Of a DNA stretch of 30,305 bases, positions 20,141-30,179 are shown piece after piece; the stretch's first letter is position 1, and the number at the start of each line of letters is the position of its first letter. The translations under genes and the position numbers were made by a program. The notes beneath the pieces are model-generated. The model saw only the letters and a list, made by a program, of their open reading frames with translations, searched no databases and was not told the origin of the DNA. The DNA is from Euprymna scolopes. Lineage: Eukaryota; Mollusca; Cephalopoda; Sepiida; Sepiolidae. The DNA lies in contig CM044514.1 of NCBI GenBank assembly GCA_024364805.1, positions 80,980,208-81,010,512 on the forward strand, in the 5' to 3' direction.

Positions 20141-21449
20141 AGAGAATTGGTTGTTTACGGCCTTTGAAGTGTTGCCATAGATGGTAGTGTCATCAGCATA
20201 AATGTCTGTGAATGATCTCAGGATATGATTTGAGAGATTATTGATGTAGATCAAGAAGAGACTTGGGCCAAGCATAGACACCTAAGGGACTCACCATTAA
20301 TAGTGTGAGCTTCTGATTTCTGCCCTACAACCACTACTCTTATGAACCTACTAGCGAGAAATTATGTAACAATTAAGACATTTTCAGCTATACCGTAACT
20401 GGAGATCTTGTGGAGTAGACCTTTATGCCATACCCTACCAAAGGCTTTTGATATATCAAGAGCAATTGCCCTAGAAAGGAAACCTCTGTTGAGAAATTCA
20501 CAAATCTGATGAAATATAACCGTTAGTACATCTGCTATAGATCTAGCAGAATGAAACCATATTGCATGTCACTAAGGAGGTTACTTTTGCTCAGGTGGTT
20601 GACTATTTCTCTATTTAACAGATTCCAACAACTTATGATACACAGAAGACTTATTGGTCTGTATTGAGAAGGAGATGAGCGATCACCTGAATTTTTAAAT
20701 ACGGGGTATACTGATGAGGTTTTCTAGGGTGTTGGTAAGCAAATCTATTTAAGACAATGCTTAAACAAGTTTGTAAGTATGGGAGCTAGTTCTGGTTGAC
20801 GCTTTTTCAGCACTATAATTGGATGTCGTCAGGGCCAGTTGCTTTACTGGAATCAAGGTTTCTAATTCATCCACAGATATTTGTATGTCGCATTATGTGT
20901 TTTCAGATACAGCCTTGATTAGGGTAAAATTAGCTGTAAGATTCTCAGCAAAGAATGTGGATGCTGACGAGATTACCTCCAGTTCATTGACGGTTGGGGT
21001 AGAGCACACACTTCTGTTCAGGACCTTGTTTGCTATTTGACAAAAGTGGTAGGAACAAAGTTGCTGCTCTGCTTCTTTGGCTTTAACAGACTGAGCGTAC
21101 AACGTCTCCTATTCTTTATTACTCGTTAACAGTGGTTGCTGGCAGTTCTGAAAGCAACTTTAGTCTCAGTATATCTATTACAGTGGAAGCAATGAAAAAA
21201 GTCATTTCTGTGCGTAATGGCAGTAGCACATTCTGGAGAGAACCATGGCTGGCTTTTAGGTTTCTGCTGGACATTTTTGAAGGGTATGGAGCAGTCTATA
21301 CTATACAATTAACCATTCCGTCATTTCTGATACTACAGAGGACACAATTTTTAAACATGAAACACAAACGTAGCTCTGATATAAATGTGCGGTAGCTATC
21401 CCAGTCAGCCATACATTATCATAAGATGGAGAGGTACGACTGATGGCTT

Positions 21450-22150
21450 ATAACATTTTGTTTTTATCTGAACTGATACAACCGAGTGGTTGGAAGATCC
21501 CAGTGGAGACAGAATGGAGGATGAACACAGCTCGGGGCAAGTTGTGAGGAAAAGATCTAGGAGACTTACATACTGATCGGGTGGGTTTGTGAACAATATG
21601 AGTGAGGTCATAACCCATAGAGAAATCATGAGAGAACCTCCTCTCATCATCTGTCTTGTTTGAGTGGGCTAACCATTCCACATTGTGAACATTGAATTCT
21701 CCACAAACGTAAATGTTAGCTGAAGGATGAGTAGACAGGATGTGGTCAATTTTCTCAGATATGCTCTTAAAGATAGTAACTCTGCTGTTGAAGGGAGCAA
21801 TAGAGGGCAAATTTAAACTATGGTGTGAGCAAGTGCAATCCAGAAGCACATATAGGGTAATTTAGGGTCTTCTCTGGAGACGTCTGTACTCCGTGGAAAG
21901 CCATCTCTAATGTAGGCACATATACCATTCTCATGGCAATCTTGGGGCTCAGATTTTGATGTTAACTTCAAGTATCTTTTAATTACAAACTCATCCATTG
22001 AAATGGTCGGTCCAATGCCAGTTTAGCTTAGGAATAATAAGTCTGGTTTGGTTTCCTGTAATTAAGTTTCAGTCTCTGGAAGGTGGGACTGTAGACTCTT
22101 GATGTTGGAGAAGGAGACCTGAGAGTAAAGGTTGATGTTGGAAGTTGGAG
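21450..22150 (-). pseudogene. LINE AP-type endonuclease (lineage A), broken
   Basis: Endonuclease/exonuclease/phosphatase-fold domain that nicks target DNA to prime reverse transcription. Reading down the minus strand: SNIKSLQSHLPETE (N-terminal strand), QETKPDLLFLS followed by a stop where jockey-type proteins have a conserved Glu (LSET), PQDCHENGICAYIRDGFP, then ISEKIDHILSTHPSANIYVC, GEFNVHNVEWLAHSN (21691-21702 encodes GEFN, where GDFN is usual), LLDLFLTTCPE and GSSNHSVVSV (21466-21498, normally SDHSVV). Both catalytic-motif Asp residues are therefore substituted (GDFN to GEFN, SDH to SNH). At least two frame changes separate these pieces. Confidence 0.88.
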
Positions 22151-22290
22151 TTCTGGGTTTAATCGTGTATTTTTTTCGGTAGACTTTTCATGGAGGTTTG
22201 GAATTTGTGGAAGAGATCGACAGACTTAGAGTAGGGCAGAGAGGGAATGTAACAGCGAAAAGGAAACACAGAAGTATTTTTTTCTTACCC

Positions 22291-22646
22291 CATAAGAAAT
22301 AATTACCCACTAATATGGCATCGAGAATCCCCACCAGAAGCAACTGTATGGTCCAGAATCATTCACCAAATGCCAATACAGCAGCTCTAGTACTTTAAAC
22401 CTGCTGATAAGACCGCCTCCTTAGTGGTTAATTGATAACGTTAGCCAACTGAAAACGTTTACCTCTGGTGGCATCCTTCAGTCTTGACAGACTATGGATA
22501 CTCACTGTAAGGGCGCCTACATGTGAAATTTTTGTGGCAAGAGTTGCGCAATCTCCAACCACATCTCTCCTGCATCAACATTGTAAAATACCAGTGGCAA
22601 GTGAAGGTTTAGGACGACGTCAAACACTGCCGAGATAAACAGAAAG
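22291..22646 (-). other. Non-coding block between the 5S-like sequence and the LINE
   Basis: About 355 bases, less AT-rich than the average here. On the plus strand it contains CCTTCAGTCTTGACAGACTA (about 22477-22496), a phrase that vaguely recalls central domains of some animal SINEs. I could not assign it. It may be the body of a 5S-derived SINE or the LINE's 5' untranslated region. Confidence 0.4.
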
Positions 22647-22750
22647 CACATACAGTGCCTAGAATTCCCAAATGGTCACCCAGACTCCATGTTGCTTAAC
22701 TTCGGTGATCTGACGAGAACCGGTGTGTCAACATGATTATGCTGTACACC
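22647..22750 (-). pseudogene. 5S rRNA-derived sequence (pseudogene or SINE head)
   Basis: The reverse complement reads GTTGACACACCGGTTCTCGT, then CAGATCACCGAAGTTAAGCA, then GGGTGACCATTTGGGAATT. Animal 5S rRNA has GTTGAAAACACCGGTTCTCG, CCGATCACCGAAGTTAAGCA and GGGTGACCGCCTGGGAATA in the same order and near the same spacing. Length is about 104 against 120, because roughly 17 bases around the IE and C-box promoter region (GGTTAGTACTTGGAT) are missing. The A box is kept. The start is changed (GGTGTACAGCATAATC for GTCTACGACCATACC). It cannot be a working 5S gene. Confidence 0.82.
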
Positions 22751-23368
22751 TCATATGTTTACCTCTACAATCTTTATTAGTGACATGGCTACAAGAATAG
22801 ACATAGAAACAGAAAATTTCTGACATCTCAGTTGACTGATCATGCAAAAATACTGCTGACCTAGAATACAGCTTTTTCTTCTCCCTTTGTCAGAAAAATC
22901 ACTCATTCTAAATGAAGACTGAGGGACAAATTAGAAGCGAGAGTTATGGAAGCTGCATTTTCTACTCTCCATTAAAGACAATAACAAGTTTTCCACTTAA
23001 TGTATGTTTAATTGACATTTAAGGGAAAGTATGACAAAAGGTTCCCCTCTCACTAACTAAAATAAAGTATTTAGTTGGCAAAATCTTTGTATGAAATTCT
23101 TGCATCAACTCTGCTGTTTTCCTCGAGTCATTCCCGACTTGATTTAAATGGAAATTGTCTACCCCTTTCATTAACATATTCAACACATGGCTACGCTTTA
23201 TTAGGAAAGTCTACTAAAGAGAAAAATAACGTCAACAGTTTTCTTTTTTTTTTAACGTGTGGACAGACATTTGTTCAAAATTGGAGAATGCGTTTATTTC
23301 GAGGAAAATAGCACGCAAATCGCAAATTGACAACAAATTCCAATAATAAATTTTAACAGTTTTATCAA
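22751..23368. other. AT-rich spacer, nothing recognised
   Basis: The frame at 23075-23311 (+) has no motif. No element ends were seen. Confidence 0.45.
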
Positions 23369-23538
23369 TTCATAAAACATAATCAAATAAAAAAATATAG
23401 ACGAAAAACTGAAATCAATATAATTAACATTAACATTTATATCTGTTAAAAGTAAAATAAATATCGCAAATTCACAACGTATCTGCTAAAAGCATCCATC
23501 TTCAATGCATAACTATTAAGGATCGTCTTAGCTTGATA
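23369..23538. repeat. Dispersed repeat R3, copy 1
   Basis: About 170 bases repeated at 23731-23899 in the same orientation. Shared blocks include AACTGAAATCAATATAATTA, CAAATTCACAAC and CTTCAATGCATAA. Similarity is about 80% by eye. Non-coding. Confidence 0.85.
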
Positions 23539-23730
23539 CACCTCTGCATTCAACACGATAAAAAAACTTCATAACGTGCCATCGTTCGGCCGTTGGGCTA
23601 GTGTGTCGTTTTAAAGGATACGAGGTGCATAGCGGGGTAGGATAGAATTGTCAGATCTGTTTTGCTATATTTTAAATTATCTTGCGAGATAAAATGAGTA
23701 CATTCTTGGACCAGAAAAACTATTATACAT
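23539..23730. other. Spacer between R3 copies
   Basis: Contains a small G+C-richer island, CGTTCGGCCGTTGGGC and neighbours (23583-23645), with GGATACGAGGTGCATAGCGG. No gene was recognised. Confidence 0.4.
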
Positions 23731-23899
23731 TTAATAAAACACAACCAAATAAAAAAAAATATAAATTAAAAACTGAAATCAATATAATTAATATTAACAT
23801 TTGCATCTAATGAAAAAGAAAATAAATATAACAAATTCACAACTTATCTAGTAAAAGCGTCCAGCTTCAATGCATAAGTATTAAAGATCGTAACTTGAT
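23731..23899. repeat. Dispersed repeat R3, copy 2
   Basis: Partner of 23369-23538; the two units start about 362 bases apart, so the whole may be a tandem duplication of a ~360-base unit. Confidence 0.85.
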
Positions 23900-23999
23900 C
23901 TGTTTTTGTTATAGAGTGGAGGGTTATCCTTGTACATCAACATTACCAGTGGTAAGTTTAATTTTTGAGATGTGGAATGATTATTTCTGTTTGGATTAT

Positions 24000-24262
24000 T
24001 TAGACTACTATTTTCATCTTTAATGTTATTCTCACAACGTTTCAGCTTATGTAACCTCCGACCTTTCAGTGTATATTTTGTTAAACTCTGATATCTGTAC
24101 AGAATTTTGAATGGGACCCTTTATTTAGTCTACAGGGGAAGCATTCTCATTTCGTCAGAAATAATTTGAAATTGTATTTTTACTATCGTCTGCACTGAGG
24201 ATTGAACCATCAATTTTCAGAAGAATGTTACTTAGAACTAAATTTTACTTTGTAAATACTCA
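24000..24262 (-). mobile_element. tRNA-like SINE (family S), copy 2
   Basis: Reading the minus strand: AGTAAAATTTAGTTCTAAGT, then GATGGTTCAATCCTC (B-box-like, 24194-24210), then the shared body with AGAATTTTGAATGGGAC in antisense and the AACCTCCGACC block near the distal end. It lies in tandem with copy 3. Confidence 0.65.
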
Positions 24263-24284
24263 TTTTTATTCTTTTTGAATATTA

Positions 24285-24580
24285 TTGTTTGTATCATTTA
24301 AATTATTCAGACTACTGTTCTAATCTTGAGTATTATTCTCACAATGTTTTGACTGATGTAACTCCCGACCTCCTTCAGGTGAACTCTGAGTTCTTTCTGC
24401 AGACACCAGAATTTGTACAGAATTTTGAATAGAACCCTTTATTTAATCTACGCTTTCATTCCATCAGCCATGACCGAGTAGAAGTCTTAATTCGCAATTG
24501 TATTCTTAATATCATCCACACTTCCTCCAAAAGAGTTTCACTTAGAACAGAATTTTACTTAGTATTTATCCTTTATACTC
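24285..24580 (-). mobile_element. tRNA-like SINE (family S), copy 3
   Basis: Same orientation and block order as copy 2, including ACAGAATTTTGAATAGAACC, the CTGATGTAACTCCCGACC block and TTAGAACAGAATTTTACTTA. The B-box phrase is lost to a deletion. Confidence 0.65.
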
Positions 24581-24604
24581 AGTCCTTGCAGGAATTAAAT
24601 AATG

Positions 24605-24735
24605 TTTGAAATCAGTACAAATTCCTGAGGCCGACACAAAGATTCCCAAATTTGACAAAATGCACCTAAAGAAGTTCGGAGTTTACAGTGGCTTAAAGTT
24701 ATAGAAATAATAAGCAGGAAAACAGCATTTCTGAA
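24605..24735 (+). repeat. Family S tail fragment
   Basis: Plus-strand distal part only (TTGACAAAATGCACCTAAAG, then GTTCGGAGTTTACAGTGG), diverged from the other copies. Confidence 0.5.
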
Positions 24736-24744
24736 TTTTTTAGA

Positions 24745-24990
24745 TAAGGATTGGTTATTCGTATTTACATTTATGGGACTACTGTTCTCATCTTGAGTGT
24801 TATTTTCACAACGTTTTGGTCGATGTAATCTCCGACCTTCTGTCCACATTCCTGAGTTCGACAGAAACATTTTCGAGTTTGACAAGATACACCTTAAGAA
24901 GGTCGGAGGTTACATCGACCGCAACGTTATGAAAATCACACTCAAGATTAGAACAGTAGTCGATGAATGCAAATAATAAGGAGAACAGCA
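24745..24990. repeat. Inverted pair of family S tails (foldback)
   Basis: Arms 24745-24845 (-) and 24890-24990 (+) are inverted copies, sharing GGTCGATGTAATCTCCGACC against GGTCGGAGGTTACATCGACC and CTACTGTTCTCATCTTGAGT against ACTCAAGATTAGAACAGTAG. The centre repeats GAGTTCGACAGAAAC and GAGTTTGACAAGATAC. Confidence 0.78.
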
Positions 24991-25081
24991 AACTAAGAAA
25001 GATGTGAAGAAAACATTTAGTTGGTATTACCTACTTCAAGCCTTCTGAAAGTGGAGTAAACCCTAGCCTACTAAGAAGATT

Positions 25082-25480
25082 CATTATTTACGAGGAATTG
25101 AAGATGCAGAAGATTTGTACAAATGCACCAGTTCACAACTCCATCTTCGTCACAGACTATTTGACCAAGATTGGCATCAAGACAGTTCGTCACTCTTCCT
25201 ATAGTCCAGACCTTGCTCGTTGTGAATTTTGGTTATTCCCTAAACACAAGGTAAACATTAGAGGCAACTGACGAGATAAGAGGCTGTGATAAGGGTCATT
25301 GACACGCTCACACAAAAGGATTTTCATGGGGCGTTCGAGAAGTTGTTGGCACAGTACAACAAGTGCATTGCAGCTGGAGGAGATTACTTTGAAGGGGACT
25401 ACAGTTTCATGTGTGTTCTACTAATATAAGTGCCCATACAAAAAAAAGTGTGGAAATTTATTGAAGGCACCTCCTATGTA
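25082..25480 (+). mobile_element. Mariner transposase C-terminal remnant and 3' end
   Basis: Tc1/mariner-superfamily DNA transposon, second family. In one frame: APVHNSIFVTDYLTKIGIKT, then YSPDLARCEFWLFPKHK (where mariner transposases have YSPDLAPCDFWLFPKLK), ending at a stop after NIRGN. After a frame change, VIDTLTQKDFHGAFEKLL and IAAGGDYFEGDYSFM complete the C-terminus. The third catalytic Asp of the usual SPDLAPCD is Glu (RCE). The DNAPVH Asp is also not visible, because the sequence reads CTNAPVH. N-terminal DNA-binding and first catalytic parts are absent. The sequence past the stop runs to ACCTCCTATGTA near 25480, possibly the right inverted repeat. No left end was found. Confidence 0.87.
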
Positions 25481-26189
25481 ATAAATGGTCGACAGTAGTA
25501 GTTGGCTACTATACCAAGATGTAGGGAAGGTGTTATAAGTTTCTCTGGATTGCTCCACTTACCCTTTTACCTCACCTTTATAATGCAGAATATTTTGCAA
25601 AAAGGCATCATATATCATTATTTAGGTGTTACTGTGACATTACCAAGAATAGAACCTGGTCACTTGGCCCATTAAATTCTGAATATTCATTAAAATAACT
25701 TAATTCTTTGACTTTTTGGTGATTTAAACTTGTATATAAAAGAATAATCTCCGAGTGCCCTTCCCACTAGAATCCTAGGTTGAGAGGTGGGCGAGATAAA
25801 GAATATATTATACAGGAACTAATCTTTATTTTTTTTTTTGGAGTAAATAAAAATTGCTGACTGACAAGTTTTGCACTTGGAAGGAAACTTGCAGAGTTAG
25901 ATAGAACTTTGGCCTCGAGGATTCTTTAGTGATGCTTGGATGCACAAAATCTCAACTCGCCCCCCTCAGAGGACAATCTGAATCTTCAGAGTGCATGTAT
26001 TAGGAGCTACAGTTTTTAATGCAAGTACAGTGAAGGTTAAAAAAATAAATGCATCTTATTTTTTAGCTTTGAAGACAAATACTTTTCGTTTTTCCAAGTT
26101 TTTGCTTAAGCTTTAGGTGCTTCTTGTATATAGCACTGCTATAGCCAATGTCTTTCACTGAGACCAATTTTTGGTGTTGTTACTTCTAT
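25481..26189. other. Spacer, nothing recognised
   Basis: Mixed-composition non-coding sequence. No gene or element end is supported. Confidence 0.45.
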
Positions 26190-26510
26190 AAGGCTCAGCT
26201 CCTAAAATAGCTAATATGTGACAAGGAGGAAAGCAATATTAGTAGTAGTGTCTCCAATGATGCTGTGTTAAACAGAGCTGAGAAAAGATAACGAAATACC
26301 AAGATTTTGTGTACAACATGAAAAGAAATTGAAATCTTGGGAAGATCTCCACCATGTTAGGAATTATAGAAGCAACCGGACACATTAAAAAAGAATTCCA
26401 AAAACTATATGACAAATATACCTAGTGAAAGAAAGATACAAACAATTGTACATGAACGGACGGTAGAATCTTTAAAAATCTCTGTTAAATGTTTATGATT
26501 ATGATTCTAG
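26190..26510 (+). mobile_element. C-terminal fragment of retroelement lineage C, second copy
   Basis: Aligns in opposite orientation with 300-650: ACGAAATACCAAGATTTTGT, GAAAAGAAATTGAAAT, GGAAGATCTCCACC and ACTATATGACAAATATACCT have counterparts there. Protein-level remains are TKYQDF, NMKRNWN-like, IKKEFQKLYDKYT and IQTIV. It is more decayed than the first copy. Confidence 0.55.
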
Positions 26511-27337
26511 CATTGCTGGCATTGTGTTGGAAAACTGAAGAAACCAGAACTCGCAGCCATCATAGGTAAATCGACCAGATATACTCTTTTCGCCCAAATA
26601 CTAAGTTTGAATCCTTCAGTTTATTACACCGTCCAAGAATATGAAGGAAATTATAGTAACATTTCCAGATTACACCTTGATCATTTTACATTTATTAGAG
26701 ATAATAAAAAAAAAAAACTGGGGGGAAAAAGCTGGAAAGGGGAATAGTGAAAGAGAGAGTGAGATATAGCGATCAGAAAGACTGCTTTTGTCTATTTATT
26801 ATAAAAAATTACTAGTTTTTCAAATTGACTAATTCTTTATTCAAACAATAGGTTATCTTTGCATTAACAGTTTCCACTTCACTTCCAGCTGCGTCTTTGT
26901 TTTAAATTGATTCTTTACAATATCTTTTGTTCATGTAAACACACAGAATAGGTAAAGTAAGCCCCCACCACCCCTCTCCGTGTTAAGAAGGGCTTTTCTA
27001 AAGAATAACGTTATTTAGAAAAAAAAAACAAAAAAACACATTTCTAACAGGGGTGGGAGCAGTTGGAATAAAATGGAAACAGTAATCATAAAGATAACCA
27101 AACAATCCAATCTGAGTTCAATGTAGGCAACTCAATGGATCACATATTTTTACAAACTTAATACAATATTGGATTCGAAATAAAATTTTCTTTGTAAAGA
27201 TCTTTGATCTTGATATAGAGATTTGCTAGAATTGCCTCATTAGAATCACTGGTAGACATAATGCAGACTGTCATTTAAAGTCCTCTGATGATGCTGAAAG
27301 CCAATATATAGGTGCAACATATGTTTTCCAGCATCCT
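26511..27337. other. AT-rich spacer, nothing recognised
   Basis: Includes a C-rich patch (26960-26980) and A runs, with no supported gene. Confidence 0.45.
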
Positions 27338-28750
27338 TGGTTGCAGAGCCTTCGTAGATTAAATAAAGAAGTAATCAGCCACCTCAGCAGAAATAACCTT
27401 CTTAGTGACATGCAATATGGTTTCTATTCTGCTAGATCTACAGCAGATGTGCTAACAGTTATATATCATGGGATTAGTGAATCTCTCGACAAAGGCTTCA
27501 TTTCTAGGGCAATTGCTTTTGACATATCAAAGGCCTTCGATAAGGTATGGCATAAGGGCCTACTTCACAAGATTTCCAGCTACAGTATAACTGGACATAT
27601 TTTCTCAATTATTAAATCATTTCTCTCTGATAGACTCATGAGAGCAGTGGTTGATGGGCAGAAATCAGAAACCCACAGTATTAATGCTGGAGTCCCTCAG
27701 AGGTCCATCCTGGGCCTAACTCTCTTCCTGATCTACAATGATCTCTCAACACACATACTTAAATCATTTATTGACATCTATGCTGATGACACGACCATCT
27801 ATGGCAACACATCAAAGGCCGTAAATGACAAAGTTCTCTCTGATTCTATCTCCTCTGACCTTGACTCTGTGGTACAGTGGGGGAAGAGGTGGTTGATTAC
27901 TTTTAATGCATCTAAAACCAAGCTCCTATCTTTACATCATCAACGCTCTGACCCCCATCTGGCATCAATTGAAATGGATGGCTCTCGTCTTGGGGAGGCT
28001 CCATGTTTTGACAAGCTTCTGGGTTTGACCTTTACTCCTGATCTGAAATGGAAGACATACATCAAATCTGTTGCCAAGGTAGCTGGAAAAAATGGTAGGA
28101 TCCTTCCACCGCTCAAGTAGATATCTCACTGCTGATACAATTCTCTATCTATATAAAAGCCAAGTACGTCCAAGGATGGAGTACTGTTGCCATATTTGGG
28201 TAGGAGCTGCTAAAAACAGCCTATCCTGCCTTGACAGAATACAAAATAGACTTCGTATCCTAGTGGGGGATGCCCTTTTCTGTTCCCTGCAACCTTTCTC
28301 CCACAGAAGAGAATTAGCGAGCCTGTCATTTTTATCGTTATTTCCATGGGAAGTGCTCGTCTGAGCTCCAATCTCTGGTCACTCCCCCCTCGCCAATCTT
28401 TCACGAAAAACACCTGTCTAGCTGAAACCACTGTCAGTAATTTTTCCCACTCTTTATTTGTGTCTAAATTAAAACATAGATTCCATGAACAAAGCTTCTT
28501 TCTTAGAAGTACACGCCTGTGGAACTCTCTTCCATTTGCCTGTTTCCCACCTGACTACAACTTGGATGTCTTCAAATCCAACATAAACAAGTTCCTGATG
28601 AACCGCCCCTTAAATAAGACACTTCATCAAATCTCCATTACTAACGATTACTACGATATTGTCTCATTGCTTACTGTACACGTGATAATACTTATCCCTG
28701 AGTGGCTTCCGGGGCTTGATAAGTGGTGACTTCCATGTAAAAAAAAAAAA
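27338..28750 (+). mobile_element. LINE lineage A, RT to 3' end
   Basis: 5'-truncated copy starting in the RT fingers domain, with the complete 3' end and a tail of 12 A (28739-28750). The nucleotide signature before the tail, GGCTTGATAAGTGGTGACTT, is shared with 14219-14236 and, more loosely, 9833-9848. It is the second best preserved RT here after the 8589 copy, and the only one that keeps the fingers in frame with the palm. Confidence 0.93.
27341..28729 (+). pseudogene. LINE reverse transcriptase, three-frame remnant
   Basis: First segment (27341-28120): SHLSRNNLLSDMQYGFYSAR and STADVLTVI (fingers), AFDISKAFDKVWHKGL (motif A), INAGVPQRSILGLTLFLIY (motif B, with Gly of PQG changed to Arg), YADD at 27779-27790, FNASKTKLLSL and LLGLTFTPDLKWKTYI. 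One codon is missing at LIY-NDL (LIYINDL elsewhere). A frame change near 28090-28110 leads to 28364 (RPRMEYCCHIWVGA, LDRIQNRL), and another near 28346 leads to the C-terminus at 28729 (FHEQSFFLRSTRLWNSLPF ... EWLPGLDKW). The C-terminus is longer than in the copies at 5487 and 8589, which stop after FLMRRSI. Confidence 0.9.
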
Positions 28751-30179
28751 TCGGTTTTGTTGGACAATCAAATTTCAGACGAACACTGAACACGCCACTA
28801 ATTATACACCTACCAGGTATCTAAATCAAAAGGAGTTGCTAGAAACTTAAATATCTCTTTTAGCAGTTCTTCTTACTTGGTGGAAATACATCCATGTTTA
28901 TTCTTAACACTACGGTTGCCACTTGAATTTGCCTATGAAGCCATAACTAGTTTTTAATTTAAATAAAAATAAGAAATAAACACAAAATAAAAGTACCTGC
29001 TGCTACCAGACTGAACATTACCGACTTTCTGACTTCAAATTTTAATGTTATTGTTTTTCGCTTTTACAAAACTCAATCATATTCTGCAAAGTCAAAAGCA
29101 AACCGATTTCCCATACAAAACAAACCAAACAACATGAGTAAATGTTTAAAGATATAAAAACTTTTCCATAAATTTCTGGAAATAACCCGAAAAGGATTGA
29201 TATGCCATAAAACAAAACAGTTAAACTCCCACCAGCAAGTGCAGTGTAAACAAATTGATAGTAAACACAGAACTAAAAAATTCTTGTTTTATTTTTTACT
29301 AGGAGCAAAGCGTAGTATCTGCTCTGATACTGCACTTCATCTTTTCTGTTCTCGGCCAGTTAAGAAATCCTTCTAGATTGAGACAAAAGTATTCCCCTCT
29401 AGAGTGCCCCTTCTGGAGGAGATGGATTTTCTCCAAATTAAAAAACAACATTGTCTTTAACACAACCCTTGTGGGAAGGCAGGTCAATCAGAACCCTGAT
29501 CTATCCATTGGCCGCTCATTAGACTAGCAAGATTAAGTTCGTGCTCGTGATTTGTCAGAATTAGTATTTTATCTGTATTTGAATAAAATCGTTAATTTCT
29601 TGTATTTTTCTAGTGCCATCAGGACTGAAGTTTTCTTTTGACGACATACGCGTTATATCGTTCATTTAATTTTGATTTCTATTCGCCCTCCGTATTCTAT
29701 AAATAAACTGGAGTTCAGTCCCTTGGATTTTTGTCACGTGCTGCATAACTAGTCTGGTGTTTAAATTGAACATTATAGCTGCCACTCGGATTCTTTTCTA
29801 AAATAAGAAAAGGTGCATTGTGATGTGGAATTTAATTGGAAAACTTACCCGGACAATAAATCTATTATGATTTGTGCTTTGATTTTGTTGGAAATTGAAC
29901 TGTTTGGGTTGTGGATTGTTTACCGGGTATTTATAAAAATTTTGTTCTGAAAAAATGTTTTTAGAAAAATGTAACGTTCCGCAATATTATTTCAATAAAC
30001 ATCGCGTTGAAACTGCTATAAACAGCTTTAATACCTTTGTCTCTATATTCTGTATTTAAAAAATTATTTTAAAATTATGTAACTCATCAATATATATATA
30101 TGTAAAGAAAATTTTACCAGAAGTATTTAATATAAAAGCTTGATAAATGTTAACATTTAACAACTGGGTATATATAATT
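28751..30179. other. Long AT-rich spacer
   Basis: No convincing gene. The part at 29290-29520 is less AT-rich, with a minus-strand frame (29299-29487) whose product is not recognised. It may be an unclassified repeat or exon. A short (AT)n tract lies near 30090-30100. Confidence 0.45.

Larger units (their letters stand above)
19252..22290 (-). mobile_element. LINE lineage A, most complete copy (endonuclease + RT)
   Basis: About 3.0 kb on the minus strand, read from 22290 down to 19252. A short leader (22290-22160) is followed by an AP-type endonuclease (about 22150-21460), a linker with QPWFSPECATAITHRNDFF (21300-21130), more linker with LCSYHFCQIANKVLNRS (about 21080-21020), RT fingers and palm (20800-20160, YADD at 20189-20200), post-palm region (20050-19730) and a 3' region ending at 19252 in TAAATAAAAA rather than long poly-A. 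Stops and frameshifts are scattered throughout, so it is inactive. No upstream ORF1 (gag-like) frame is visible. A short inverted duplication interrupts it at 20060-20140, and a 5S rRNA-like block lies 360 bases upstream of its 5' side. Confidence 0.9.

Noticed and set aside
20819-21395. Plus-strand frames at 20819-21040 and 21132-21395
   Set aside because: They are antisense shadows of the minus-strand LINE linker and RT.
24595-24991. Minus-strand frames of 96 and 61 residues
   Set aside because: They lie wholly on repeated family S tails in inverted array and share no protein motif.
29312-29350. GTAGTATCTGCTCT, similar to the branch-site recognition region of U2 snRNA
   Set aside because: The match is only ~14 bases, the nearby TTCTCGGCC is on the wrong side compared with U2, and no Sm site or flanking stems follow.
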